A DNA stretch of 64,000 nucleotides from assembly GCA_003991915.1 (NCBI GenBank), contig RQTK01000310.1, forward strand, positions 340,477 through 404,476. The letters are read 5' to 3'. This document shows, piece after piece, positions 32,236 through 47,830 of this stretch. Source of the stretch: Elysia chlorotica (taxonomy: Eukaryota; Mollusca; Gastropoda; Plakobranchidae). Position 1 is the stretch's first letter, and each line of letters starts with the position of its first letter. The notes beneath the pieces are model-generated. The model worked only from the letters and a program-made list of their open reading frames with translations. It was not told the DNA's origin and ran no database searches. The translations under genes were made by a program, and so were the position numbers.

Positions 32236-32482
32236 GTGGTCCTCAAGGCCTTTGTTACATGAGCCGGCAAAAACACTAAAACACTCTTTGTTGAGCCAGT
32301 TGTTTTTTGTTGGGCTTTTGTTTGTGGGGGAGGGGGGGGGATCATTGAGGCAGTGGCATTTGGTGGGTTAGTAAACGCAAGGGGCACACCAGTTCCCAGT
32401 GTCATCAAAGATTTCATCATAGTCAACCTATACAATAATCATTGAGAACAAATCTCTTAAATATGTTGTTGTTATATATATA

Positions 32483-32530
<48 letters not shown>

Positions 32531-33827
32531 TTTTTATGTTTTGTTTGTACAATAATTGTACTCCTCAGTAACTTAATACGGTACTCATCCACGGGGCCTA
32601 GGGCGTATCTTTTTTAAACTTTTGCTACAATGCACTATAAATTAAAAAAAAATATTGCATTTCCATCCAAATAATGAAGAAAAACGGTGTAAATCGCAAT
32701 ATGATATTTTTTTTTTTTCACATGTATATATTTCATGAGACCTAGGATACCTTAATTTGGGAGGGAGTCTCAATTTGTTTGGCAGTTCAACTAAAAATAA
32801 TATATTATTGGAACAAAAACACATAAATAGGTCGTATAGCAAACTTTTGGAAAAACCACTGTTATAGAGCGTGCAGCAAAACATTTGGATAGCGATTATT
32901 ATAAATCTCTACATGACACTCCTCTCTGTTTGCTAATTATATTTCCGATCTTGGAATACTACGGGTAGACTGTGTGTTATTGTACTTGACATAAAAACTA
33001 TTGAATGGCATGTTGTTTATTCATGCAAAAATAAAAACAAATCTGTACAATCTTTTAAAAACTTTAAAACTGTTTCGCTTCCCAGCTGTTTATCTCCACT
33101 TATCGTTTTGGACCATGGTTATTTGGTGTCCGACTCAGGTTTACCATTAGGTACCTAAAGGAAATTGGTGTGTATAATAAAAGTTAACTGTGATAATCCC
33201 ACACATGGATCTTTTAAACTACTGTATATACCCTTCACTTTTAACCAAATTTTTTACGCATAATTTTTATGTTTTTACGTATCAGAAAGATAAAGGAGTC
33301 ACCGTTGCTACTAGAATAATGCATTAACTGTCTAGGACATCATAGACACAACATAGCCGTTACCGTGCTGACGTGCCGTAAAACAAACTCACTCACTCAC
33401 TCACTCACTCACTCACTGCAGACTATGTGATTATGCTCATTGGCCTATATTTTAGCAAAATTAATGATATTTTCGTTAAAAGAACGGGCTCTTAACTAGT
33501 AGTATATATATTATCTATTAATGACGGTATTCTCATTTTTGTTAACTTAAAAGTGAAAACGAATATAAGTCTTGATTTGGCATATTAAATCTCCTCATAA
33601 AAAATTCACATAATTACAACAAGGCTTTAGGAAGTTACTTCATGTATTGTGTTTAAAATACCCTTCGAAAATGTTGTTCAACTTACAGTGATCTCACTTT
33701 GGATTGCTGATTAGGCGGCAGAATCTAGTTTTATTTGAGACATTTCTCTGTCACTAAAACAATACTCTGTTGATATTTATTTTGCATTCTCCCATAGTTA
33801 TGATCAAATTGGCACTGCTATGCCACT
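32236..33827. other. AT-rich DNA with an (AT)n tract and a (CACT)n tract
   Basis: Contains an AT dinucleotide tract at 32474-32528 and a CTCA repeat at about 33386-33417. The latter is preceded by GTGCTGACGTGCCGTAAAAC, which looks like the end of a SINE. Nothing else recognised. Confidence 0.5.
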
Positions 33828-33970
33828 GCTGTTAAAGATCACAAACTGCACCAAGCACATAATTCAGCAAAAAGAGTTCATATTTCTGTTTAAAAAAAAG
33901 TACCGATTAACGCTCAAAACAAGTTTGTTTTGTAATACGCACTCTGTCTGTATTGTTTTGTAATACGCAC

Positions 33971-34001
<31 letters not shown>

Positions 34002-34148
34002 GTCTGTCTCTCTCTCTCTCTATGCTGTTAAAGATCACAAACTGCACCAAGCACATAATTCAGCAAAAAGAGTTCATATTTCTGTTTAAAAAAAAGTACC
34101 GATTAACGCTCAAAACAAGTTTGTTTTGTAATACGCACTCTGTCTGTA
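33828..34148 (+). repeat. 195-bp tandem duplication
   Basis: The block TGCTGTTAAAGATCACAAAC through GTAATACGCACTCTGTCTGT at 33828-33960 recurs at 34023-34148, the two copies separated by TGTC repeats. Within each copy the GTAATACGCACTC word is itself doubled. The repeat tracts probably promoted the duplication. Confidence 0.9.
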
Positions 34149-34159
34149 ATTTTTTTTGT

Positions 34160-37480
<3,321 letters not shown>

Positions 37481-37499
37481 CCACAGAAAATCAACATAA

Positions 37500-39014
37500 A
37501 TGGCTTGGAACAGCAGCGAGATTATGGTTGTAATTGGGGTGGTGATGATAGCGTCACCTCTATGTATGTTTAGCTACTATGGTAACCTCAAGCCTTATCT
37601 GGACTCTTACTACAACGCTCGTCGGGGCGAGGTTTCCATCCCGGTAGACACACTGTGGCCAACGTCAGTGTTTCGCGGCACCTTCACCTTATCCATGATC
37701 TTCACCAGTCCGCTCGAGCTCCGCTTTGGGATACGCCCCTGCATTGTGGCCAGCCTCGTACTGCTTTGGGCTTCTTTGATGTCTTGTTATGTAGCAGTAC
37801 AAGAGCCCCTCGCGCTGGTCTTTATATTTGGAGGAACGCATGGCTTTTCTGTTGGAGTCTTGTATTCGACCTCGATGAAACTGATGCTTCAGCTGCTGGC
37901 GGACAAGGCGGGTCTGGCTACAGGCATGATGTCCATGGGTCCACTGCTAGGGGCCCTGGTCAATATGGGCGTAGCTTTCGCCGTGATAAACCCCCACAGC
38001 AAAGAACCTGATTTGTTTGTAGGAAACAAAGTTTTCTTCTCTGATCCTGGCATCACAGAGCGAGTTCCAAATTATTTCCTCGTTATGGGAGCCGTTGTGA
38101 TCGGAACAACTTTATTGGGGACGATTTTCGTATTTTTTGCCAGTGCTAAATTAGAGCATTATTCTCAAGTCGAGTCGGTGAATGAGCAGTCGGAAACTCA
38201 AGGTATTGGAGCATATTGCAGGGAGAAAAACATGGAAGGAGCATCGACAGTTGCCGCTTCGTGGAAATCTAATCAAGACAAAAATAGGCCTGAAAAAGAG
38301 AAAATCGACAGAGTCCAAAGCTACAAAAGCATGTCATACCCCCAAAATGGTGAGCTCTCTTTGAGAGACAATGACCACAAGCAAACCTGTTTGGAAGAAA
38401 ATAGAGGGCGCACGAATCTCGTTGTACAGGCTGAACTAACACCTTGGGAGGCGTTGAAGACTGTGAAGTTTTATCTTATTTGGCTGGGCTATTTCTGCAC
38501 CGCACACGTGATGTTCCTGCATATGGACCTATACAAACAGTACGGACAGCTAGCCATATCTGATGACTCCACTCTTGTGACGACAGGGATTATAGGTTTG
38601 GCGGGAGCAATAGTTGGGCGCCCCTGCGTGGGGATATTAAGCGACAAGATCGGCATCCGTAAAACGGCTCTTGCAGTGTCAATGCTTTCGGGTTTGTTCA
38701 TGAGTCTCATGGTGATCTCTTTGCGAAGAAACCCCTGGGCCTATGTCGTGTTTGTATTTTTCGAGTTTCTCTGTACTTCTCCACAGCAATTGGTATTCAG
38801 TCTTCTGACAGCTTTTGAACTGGGAAAAACCCACTGTGCATCCAACATAGGCCTGGTTTCATCAGGAAATTTTATTATTATGTTTCTAGAGCCACTAATG
38901 AGCGATACACTGATCAACGCAGTTGGTTGGGACTGGTTGTTTCTCACAGGCTCACTTGGCGGCGCAATCTCCTTTATATCAATATTGGTGTTAGACTGCC
39001 TTTGGCGATATTAA
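37500..39014 (+). CDS. MFS transporter, OFA/monocarboxylate-carrier-like
   Basis: A 504-residue polytopic membrane protein, uninterrupted by introns in its coding part. About 12 membrane segments are visible in two halves (TM1 near residues 8-27), split by a hydrophilic loop at ~216-310. The loop 8-9 MFS signature GILSDKIGIRK (378-388) is clear; the loop 2-3 equivalent PLELRFGIRP is degenerate. GNLKPYLDSYY in TM1/loop 1 resembles the GN.NPY.TSY motif of oxalate/formate and L-lactate transporter-like MFS proteins, so transport of a small carboxylate is an inference. The ATG is 12 bp after a good acceptor (TTTTCCTCCACAG, ending 37487), so an upstream non-coding exon is expected. Being intronless, it could be a retrocopy, but the ORF is whole and has normal codon bias. 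Confidence 0.85.
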   Translation: MAWNSSEIMVVIGVVMIASPLCMFSYYGNLKPYLDSYYNARRGEVSIPVDTLWPTSVFRGTFTLSMIFTSPLELRFGIRPCIVASLVLLWASLMSCYVAVQEPLALVFIFGGTHGFSVGVLYSTSMKLMLQLLADKAGLATGMMSMGPLLGALVNMGVAFAVINPHSKEPDLFVGNKVFFSDPGITERVPNYFLVMGAVVIGTTLLGTIFVFFASAKLEHYSQVESVNEQSETQGIGAYCREKNMEGASTVAASWKSNQDKNRPEKEKIDRVQSYKSMSYPQNGELSLRDNDHKQTCLEENRGRTNLVVQAELTPWEALKTVKFYLIWLGYFCTAHVMFLHMDLYKQYGQLAISDDSTLVTTGIIGLAGAIVGRPCVGILSDKIGIRKTALAVSMLSGLFMSLMVISLRRNPWAYVVFVFFEFLCTSPQQLVFSLLTAFELGKTHCASNIGLVSSGNFIIMFLEPLMSDTLINAVGWDWLFLTGSLGGAISFISILVLDCLWRY

Positions 39015-39020
39015 ACTATC

Positions 39021-39026
39021 AATAAA
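39021..39026 (+). terminator. Polyadenylation signal of the transporter gene
   Basis: AATAAA six bases after the stop codon, followed by a T/GT-rich stretch (TGGCTTTTTTGTTCTTT) within 25 bp. This would give a very short 3' UTR. Confidence 0.6.
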
Positions 39027-40386
39027 TCATTCGGATAAAGTGGCTTTTTTGTTCTTTACACGTTTAAAATTTGGTACCGGTACGGTAAAAAGGAAAGGTG
39101 TGCATGAGGGCTTAACTGTGTTCCCTCCAGATGTTACGCTGGACGAGGCAAGGTGCAACAAGGGACAAAACAAATCATGGAAAAAAATAGCAAACGACTA
39201 ACGAGAGTTGGCAGTTCCAAAGATAATTAATCCAAATAATAGGAATCAGCGTTTACATGATATACACAAATATATACCCAAGGGCGGCTCGTGCCTTTGG
39301 GCAGGGTGGCAGTGCCCGACCTGTCTCGCTAAAAAGGGGTTGTATTACACAAATACAATTTAAATAATAATATGACAAAAATGAAAATCAATAATAAATG
39401 TTTCCGTCAGAATCTGCAACTATAAGAGATAAACCCATAGTTTAGATCTACATCGGTGCGCGGAGAGAAGGGGCAGACTATTTCCAAGTTTCAACATCGC
39501 GCGCAGTGCCCAGTACAGCCCCCTTACACCAAGGTGGGCTAATGTGAATTTGCCCAACCTCCTTGTACAAAGTTGTAATATTCCTTATACAAAAATTGGA
39601 CTTTGACCCTAACGCTTTACATGTCTTCATAATAAGCCAAGTGGGGCTAGCCCGACTTGGCTAATTTTTCTGATAATTTGAACCAAATCCTTTTATATTT
39701 CTTGAAGTAATAACTCTAGGCCTCTACATTGATTCAAGCAAATCTCTGGTGGTCAGTTTAATTTAAATACGTACATAAAGGCCCCCTATTAATAATACAA
39801 TCATTATATTTATTGTTTTAACCTAAAAGTTTAAAACCAGCAATGAATTGAATATATTTTATCATTAGTGCAAACAGGCAATACAACAATGACTCAAGAT
39901 TGAGCCTGTAAGGCAAGCCACAGAGGGATGGGCCAAGGCGGTGTCATTTTCAGGCATCTGAGAAAATTTGGGTTGCCGTCTATCCACAGTTCACAGTTCC
40001 ACACACACACACAGTTCAACTAGACAGTGTAAGTTAGTCTAGGATCTCTGGTTCAACCATTCTTAGCCTAAACCCCCACCCCTCACACACATTCACTTTT
40101 TTTTTTTGCTTTTTAAGGTGTGTAATTGTTGCATTGAGAAGTTGTGCACTGCATTGTCACTTGCAGTAATTGTTGCTGTCGGTATTGTGTGATGCTGCTC
40201 CAGAATACTGTAATTATTTGGCTTTTTCATTGTGATATAACTAGGTCAAGAATCTGCTTACTTGCACGGGCTGTATTAACATTTAACAACGTAGGAATTT
40301 ATCGCTGAGTGTTCGGATTTAAATTGGAAAGTTATTGACAAGTTTCCAACTTTAAAGTCTTGTCGAGCTGAGCTCCTATATATATA
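39027..40386. other. Intergenic DNA, one dispersed-repeat match
   Basis: 39110-39285 partly resembles the repeat in EDEM2 intron 2 (GGAATCAGC .. ATACACAAA.ATATA). The rest is AT-rich with no exon signal. Confidence 0.4.
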
Positions 40387-40424
40387 TTCTGTTATATATA
40401 TTAACAGATATATATATAACAGAA
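40387..40424. other. Perfect 15-bp inverted repeat
   Basis: TTCTGTTATATATAT is followed after 8 bases by its reverse complement, flanked by further TA dinucleotides. It can form a cruciform or hairpin and is probably a by-product of TA-rich slippage. Confidence 0.6.
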
Positions 40425-40454
40425 ATACCAACACCGCCGTCACAATTAAGTAAG

Positions 40455-40482
40455 GAACATCATCATCATCATCACCACCCAC

Positions 40483-40532
<50 letters not shown>

Positions 40533-40752
40533 CACCACCACCACCACTGCCATTTTGCCTATATATACATATATTTAGAGATAGAGAGAGAGGGGGGAGA
40601 GAGAGAGAGGTAAAAGAGAGAGAGAGAGAGAGAGAGGGTGGGGGAGAAGCATATAAAGGGAGAGAGAGAAAGAGGGAGAAACAGAAAAAGATAGAGGAAT
40701 AAAAAAATTGAACATCAAAAATAGAAAATCTTGATAATTGTTAAGAGAGAGG

Positions 40753-40826
<74 letters not shown>

Positions 40827-40910
40827 AGGGAGGAGGAGAGAGGGGGGGGGGTGGTGGAGGGGGGGGGGGGGAGAGGGGGGAGAGGAGAACTCCCAGAGAG
40901 GGGGCAAGAG
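40455..40910. repeat. (ATC)n, (GA)n and G-rich microsatellite cluster
   Basis: ATC trinucleotides at 40455-40530, GA-rich tracts at 40580-40830, then G-homopolymer and GGA-rich sequence to 40910. The purine-strand asymmetry could favour triplex or G-rich structures. Confidence 0.9.
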
Positions 40911-41952
40911 TGACGAGGAGATAGAAAGTAGAAGAGAACAGTACTGATAGGCCTGACGCTCCAGCGTTAACCTGACCTAAGCCCCCTGTCTGTAGCAGTA
41001 TCACCGTCTCTTATGCATCACCTTTCAGATTTGGATGACAGCGAAACAGCTTAGTGCTCTTTAGACAAACGTCACATGCAGCTACGTAGACACAGCCAAC
41101 GTTGAAATACAACTGATCTATTAATAGTAGCAGTACATCGAATGATCACCAGCGCTGCCAGCTGACTATAATGCCAGTTAGGAAAAGACGACCAGCAAAT
41201 CAAAAAGATTATTTCAGACACTGGAGAGAAGCTTATTTTAACTTTAAAAATTAAAAATTCATTAAAACTTGTCAAAATTACATTCTGTTTTTGTTTAATT
41301 AATAATATATCTCTAAGCTTACTAATCTGTCTCTTTCCCCATTCTTTGTTTCCCCTAGTAAACTTAAGGTATGACCGGTAATTTCTCAACAACAATTACA
41401 TTAAAAAAACAAAGCTGTTTCTGGACACTACATAGTGAATATTTTTTAATTTACAATGTTCAGTTTCCATCTCCTTGTTTATGATACTTATATTTAAATT
41501 TTTTTTTAAATAACAATCACAAAAATACGTTGCTGGTCTCCTGGGCAAATACCTGCCACTAAACAATAATGGTGGACGACTGAAACTTCCGGAACATCTA
41601 CTGCTACTTATCGACCCAGCTCACGTAAATTTTCCGATTGGATTGATACAAATTTAAAGAAAAAGGTGTGTTATTTGTTCTGTCGGTGGAATCTTTTTCT
41701 CAGTAAGGTAAAAAATGTATAATATGTGCATCCAGTAAATATCTTTGACAAAAATTAGTTCCAGTTTTGCAGGGAAGGCTAGACAGCCCTAAGGATCATT
41801 TAGTTTACACTAATTCCAACACACGACCGGCTTACCCACCGGTTCTGTCACTATACAGATGAGTCATAACATGTAAAATATTGTAAATAAGATCTATATC
41901 AAAAACAAACTTCATATGTCTTGAGAGTTCAAATGCAGCACAGAGAGGGTTA
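40911..41952. other. Intergenic DNA, nothing recognised
   Basis: About 1 kb of AT-rich sequence without codon bias, SINE or LINE blocks. Confidence 0.5.
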
Positions 41953-42293
41953 GTAAGTCTAATATTTAGAGGCCAGATAGGCCTAGATCTTCTAGATCAG
42001 ATCTAGATGCCATTAGTCACCACTATTGTCACATTGTGTCAGTAGACTTAAGTTAAATAGACCTAGATCTAGTGTATGTGTCAATTAATCTGAATCTCTG
42101 AATCTGAATCTGAAAAGTAGTTCCTAAATGCCCATCAGGGCCAACACAGGAACGGGGCAAGTGTGTAAGTCTAATATTTAGAGGCCAGATAGGCCTAGAT
42201 CTTCTAGATCAGATCTAGCTGCCATTAGTCACCACTATTGTCACATTGTGTCAGTAGACTTAAGTTAAATAGACCTAGATCTAGATCTAGTGT
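41953..42293 (+). repeat. ~125-bp direct duplication with CTAGAT-rich core
   Basis: A block from GTAAGTCTAATATTTAGAGG to the CTAGATCTAG tail at 41953-42075 recurs nearly unchanged at 42165-42293; copy 2 carries one extra GATCTA unit. The spacer is about 90 bp. The near identity suggests a recent event. Confidence 0.9.
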
Positions 42294-42898
42294 TTTGTTC
42301 AAACATTCTTCTATAGATTCTAGATTTGTACTGGATTTAGATCTACATCTATCTAGGCTCTTGTGTACTAATCCCACCCTGTTATAAATATAGCTATAGG
42401 CTAGCTAAAGATAGGACTTATAAATAAGAATTACCAATCCTCTTTAGAGAAATTGAAACGGATAGATATCTAGATCTAGATCAAGGGTGTTTGTTATGCA
42501 AATGATAAAAGTCAGCAATGTTGTCTATCTATCTCTGCTATTTTATTTGACATAGAATCTTAAGACCTACAATCTAAATATGCATAGTTTGGGGAGAGTT
42601 TTGCCTTTTCTTTTTTTTGAGGATCCGATTAAAAAGTTTTTGTTTTGTTTTTTTGCAAGCAATGCCTGCAACAATCTAGATTTACCACCGTGACTATCTC
42701 AATTGTTGTATGTGTGAGGTGAAATATAAAGGCTACTCAGGCCCTGACATTTTAACTCAATATTAATTTGATTTATTTGAAAAAAATCTATTTAAATAAC
42801 AGCAATAAATTGAGTACAATGTTGAAAATGTGCAAGTCAATCCCTGTGGTAATAGGTGAATAAACTGACAGCAAGGGAGAGAAAGAAAGCAGGAGACT

Positions 42899-42940
<42 letters not shown>

Positions 42941-43540
42941 GTCTTCCCCTCCACTCACACAGCACACACCCTAGCCCCAGCAAACCTTAAAACAGCACTC
43001 TGTATGCGATCATCTAGGCTAGTGCTGCATCACTCCCAAAACTAATTTTAACCTGTTTGATCCAAGTTCAGTTTTTACTGTTGTCAGCTGTGCTATCACT
43101 GTCTAATTGTTGTGAAATCTGTTTTTTTTTGTGTTTGTCATATATTGTGTTTCCTTTTTGTATCAAAAATGTTTCTATGTTAAATTATAATCATAATAAT
43201 GCTTGTTTGTCAAAATGTCCTTTTGACCAATTGGTGGCTGCTTTAATCCTATATTATCAGTGTCTCTTACTTGACCATTGCACTTCAAAGGCATGTAGTA
43301 TTCTACACCCTAACCAACTGTTACATATAATTTATAAAGCTAATATGGGTTAGCAATATCTACAAATGACCCACAAGGCTACCATAAAAATTGAAAAATA
43401 TATCAAAGAACAATCCTGGTAAAAAAAAATTGCACCATCATGCACCATTTTAGATTCCATAAAGAAGATGTCATCATAACTCACAGGGTTACACAACACA
43501 CATATAATTTGAACGGGTAGTTCTTTCTTCTTGATTGGGT
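42294..43540. other. Intergenic DNA with a (GA)n tract
   Basis: CTAGAT-rich sequence continues to about 42490, and (AG)n occupies 42902-42936. The 98-residue ORF at 43057-43353 has no recognisable domain and AT-rich codons. Confidence 0.45.
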
Positions 43541-43790
43541 GCGCGGTGGTCCTGGGGTAGAACACCGGCTTCCGACGCAAAAGGTCCGGATTTGAGCCCT
43601 GCCATTTTTGTTCCCTACTGGTTGGGTCGGTGTCAGTATAATGTGACCGTCTGAGACAGGAGTCATAGTATCCCTGCCCTGTCTCGTTGTGGCAGCACAT
43701 AAAATTGTCAGACGTCAGTCTTGGGGCCCGTCCACTACATAGCCTATATAGTGTTGATGCCGGACGTTAAAATAAACTCAACTCAAGTCA
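43541..43790 (+). mobile_element. Full-length tRNA-headed SINE
   Basis: Head GCGCGGTGGTCCTGGGGTAG with A-box-like sequence, B-box-like GGATTTGAGCCC, then the shared body (CCCTACTGGTTGGGTCGGTG, GTCAGTATAATGTGACCG, CCCTGCCCTGTCTCG, TCAGACGTCAGTCTTGGGGC) and tail GGACGTTAAA followed by CAACTC repeats. One of the best preserved copies, with 57887-58125 and 59163-59405. Confidence 0.85.
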
Positions 43791-44888
43791 ACTCTTTCTT
43801 CTTGGTTTTGAATTTATTGGGTTTCAATGTAGTACAATGGTCTGTGTAAAAACTGACTGTTTTAGAACACGCTATCCTTGGAAACATCATTTCTTTCTCT
43901 TTATTTCCCTGGCTAATAATATCAAAATGTGGTTAAAAACCTGTGTACGGATTTTTTTTCTTCTATCTCTTAATTCTTTTCACTTATTCAGAGTACTGAC
44001 CACTTCTGTAGACACATAAGACAGTCAGAAATTGTTTGTACATCAGTGAAAATGCTGTGAGAGAAGTGATGAGGACAAGAAAAGAAGTGGTAACGGTAGG
44101 CCATGTGGTAGAATCGCTTTTTTGTTGCAAACGCCAACTCAGTGCGTACACCTTTTATAGAATTGAGCTGGGAGATTAGAACACCTGGGCCTTATTTTCC
44201 CCCTGATGCAGGGTCTGTGTTGTTACCCTTAAATAATGCGAGAGTTGCTGTTGTGACGTTGAATAGGACTTGACCATTCAAACAACCCCTCGATGAGTAT
44301 CGTAGCACATGTCACTCACTCCTCAAGATTGATCTACATGATCTCTGAGGTTGCTTAAAAGGTAGCGTTTTGACAGCTTAGCTTGACTCCCATAGAGCTC
44401 AGTCAGTCAATGTTCTGATCAGCAATCTCATTGAAATTTTCATGAAAAGAAATTATAGGAAAACAACTCAGACCTTTCAAATGCTCTCCAATGTTGACAA
44501 CACAATTTGAATTAAAAGATCACTTTTAGAAGTTTACATGAAGTTTTGAGGTATGTACATTTTTTTCTTTCTTTCATTTGCTTTTAAATAATTTTTGAAG
44601 AACCGAAACAAGCCTATATCACATTAGAATCTAGTATTAGTGTTCTGGGTCCGGGTAGAAGGATGGCTGTATTTGTTCCTACATCATCCATCCGTAACGT
44701 GTTATCTAAGTAGACCGTTATTAATGACGTAATTATATGTTGATAAATGGAAATACCTTGAGTAATCTCTTCTCTCGGTTATCATAGGATCTTTTGGTGT
44801 TGTGAACTATCATGATTTGGTATTCATTGTTGTAGAAGCTATAACTCACTCATTACCGTTTTCACTGGGGAATGGGGGGAGGGTTGGC

Positions 44889-45141
44889 TGAAGTGGTACC
44901 GCGTTGGTCCCCAGATCGGAAGGCCTGTGGTTCAATTCCATGCGATCAGTCAAAAAATAATGTATCCAATTTCTGTCTTAATTGGTTAGGTGGGTGTCTG
45001 TATAATGTGACCGATTGAGACAGGAGCCCTGGTGTCCCCGCCTTGTCTTGTATGTGGCAGTACGAAAAGCTTTCAGGCGTCAGTCTTGGAACCCTTCAAC
45101 AATATAGCTTATATAATGCTGACATAGTACGCTAAGCAACA
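44889..45141 (+). mobile_element. SINE copy, full-length but diverged
   Basis: tRNA-like head GAAGTGGTACCGCGTTGGTC, B-box-like GTGGTTCAATTCC, then the shared body through CAGGCGTCAGTCTTGG to the end TAAGCAAC. The head differs from the 43541 copy, suggesting an older subfamily. Confidence 0.75.
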
Positions 45142-46150
45142 AAAGGCTTATTTAGCAATGTTTGCATTTTTGCTGCGTTCGTTACCATTTAAATAAGCTC
45201 TAAATCTCTTCAGACGTTTCGGCATCCAGGTGTCGCCCTGGGCTGCATGGCGCTGACGCTTGGCAAATTAATGAATATAGGTAAGCACTACATATGCGCT
45301 GCCCTCCTTTGAAACAGATGATAATGGCGTAATCCGAAATCGATCATCTTATCAAAACATGTCCCTCAAATCAGACCACTACAGTATTTGAGAAAACGTG
45401 TTTTTACGCGTGTGGACTTTTAACTTCATTCGCTGCTAGACCCACATATACTTGAACTTTTTAGAGCTCAAGATATCGTCACATAGCAAAGATAACATAT
45501 TAACAGAGTAACACGCCTGCTTTGCAATAAATCGCTTTTGTTTAATTAATAATATAGACCTATATGCCGACCTCACATACATCAATGCACCAGTCATAAC
45601 CCGAGGTCATAATCCTAATGCGATAATGTCGGAATTCTGTCACGTGTCATATAGGGTCATTTTTTCCTTTGATTTGTTTTCTTTTCACAATTGGCTGTTA
45701 ATCTGACAACTTTCGATTTTATCCAGCCAGAGGCAAAATGTTTTTCCAAGATAAACTTCCAACGCTGACTGATTTAGTAAAACTATGTATCGCTTCCAGT
45801 GGCTGGTTCGTTCTCGTTTCAAATATTCAGAAGATTGTCGCATAAAAAAATGCATTCCAATATACTGCTTCACGTTTCTTTTTCACTTTCCTCTTTTGCA
45901 TAACTTGTTTTAAACAGCAACTTATTACTGCCCTTGTTCGGTAATACAATAATTTATAATAATAAAAAACAACAAAAGCAAAAATAGATTATGACACATT
46001 CAATGTTTCATTTATATCTTGGTTAGATTATTGTGTTTAAATTTGTTCTGAATATTTATGATCTTGCGCGGTGAACGTGAATGCGATATTGTTGGCTTTA
46101 ATTTTGCACATTCCAGCGTTTGAGTTTTGCCGTGTTTCCTACACTTTATA

Positions 46151-46269
<119 letters not shown>

Positions 46270-46439
46270 GACCAACACGTATAGCGCTAGCGGCACATGT
46301 GTATTAATTTTATTAATTCCACCATTTTCTATGCTCTTTTCTAATCTTTTTCCCCCTTCCTTCTTCTTTTTATCTCATTCTTGCAGTTGTATGGTAATAA
46401 CGTGTGCTAATCTCATGTCCTAATTATGTACCTTTTGTA

Positions 46440-47830
46440 AACCTTCCAGCCATGTCACGCCCCACCCTCGCATGTTTGAGCTGAGGGGCTGAGGGCGGGA
46501 TGGGATAAGGATGGGACGGGATTGGTCATTAGCGCTTCTCCCTCTTGTCTAATGTGCACTGGGCAGTTGGAGTGTTAGTTTTCTGAGGCTTCACTTGCCA
46601 GTGCAGTACTTGCACACACATTTGTCTCATTGCCGCCTTCCTCTCAGCGTTTGGACCACGACAGTTCTTTCACAGTCTCAATCAGCGACTCTAATATTGC
46701 AGGAGCTTTCTCGTCCTCCTGGCAACTACCGAACCTGAGACCGAGAGAGTTTATAGGCCTTGGCCCGTTGTTTATCGTGTGTTCGGCTCGAACGCAACAC
46801 CAAATACGTGAAGTTCCTAACAGCGCTGTCAGTCCGTATGAGGTTGTTGACGTTCTCTTTGTCGTTATCTCTACTGTGCTAGTTTTTCAAGTGTGAGCTT
46901 AGATTAGTTGTTATTTTCCACTTTTGTGTTATTAATCGACATAATTTGAGAGATAAAGAGAGAAAACACGAGCTTACACTTACAGCTGACCTGCTTTGCA
47001 TCAATCGGACATTGACGAAGAAATCACATTGTAGGAGGTTTTTCGTCATTCAGTGCTCAAACAAGATAAAAAAAAAAATAACACATATTTTTTGTTACTG
47101 ACACGCGGTATACATTGTTTCCCCTTGTTTTGCAATCGAGTTCAAAGTCGAGCGTAGGTTTTCTGTGACGTAAACTATTAATAGTATTATTACCGCTCGT
47201 GGTGTGCCCATCGCATGGGGTCTGTGTCCTGCCGATGTGCACGGCGCTAGCCCGCACTGCTATCGATTGTGTGTTGATGTATTTGATGGTGCGCTCTTAG
47301 TCGCCTCGGACCACACGGGCGGCTGCAGTGGTCAGTGCAACTTCCTCCTCACCTTCATCGCCCTTCTCGTCACACTGCGTGAAGAAGAGGATCCCGTAAA
47401 CACGACGACAAATTAATTGATTGACTTTTCACGCCAGGATTGACTCTAGTAAAAACATAGGCGTGCTCACAAATTGCTTGTGTCAGTTCGTCGTCGTCGT
47501 TATTTTATAATCATATCATCATTATTACTATTGCATAATTTGCTATCTGGAAATCCAGCGGCGCTGTGGTACAGGCGGAGGAGTCCACGCACCTTGCAGT
47601 GGATGTTTGTTGGGCCGAGCAGTCTATTATCGTTATTCCTGTTAATAATAATTGTTCATGAGATACGCTGCAGTCGGTGTATAAAGACATAGCAGAGAAG
47701 TTTTTGTCCGGAGGGAATCAAGCTACACGTCGTCAAGGAGGAGCGTGTATATTTTTCTGCCTGTGACAGGAATGGGCCCAGCGGTCTCACGATGCAGGCT
47801 CGTTCCCCGCGGATGTCACTGGGTAGGTTG
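46440..47830 (+). promoter_or_regulatory. Possible promoter/leader region of the reductase gene
   Basis: GC content rises clearly above the flanks. ATTGG (inverted CCAAT) occurs in GGGATTGGTCA near 46520, close to GC-rich GGGGCTGAGGGCGGGAT. A segment ending CACTGG with donor-like GTAGGT at about 47823 could be a leader exon; both of its ATG frames would close shortly after splicing to 48977, so it would be non-coding. This is composition-based inference only. Confidence 0.3.

Noticed and set aside
43541-43620. Possible functional tRNA genes at the SINE heads
   Set aside because: A and B boxes are present, but no complete cloverleaf with paired acceptor stem was found, and each head runs into the shared SINE body.
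43350-43700. Minus-strand ORF of 116 residues (also 58018-58200 and 59103-59411)
   Set aside because: These share peptide words because they all lie antisense to the same SINE family.
46630-46896. ORF of 88 residues in the GC-richer region upstream of the reductase
   Set aside because: No codon bias, no recognisable domain, no clear splice signals linking it to the reductase exon.
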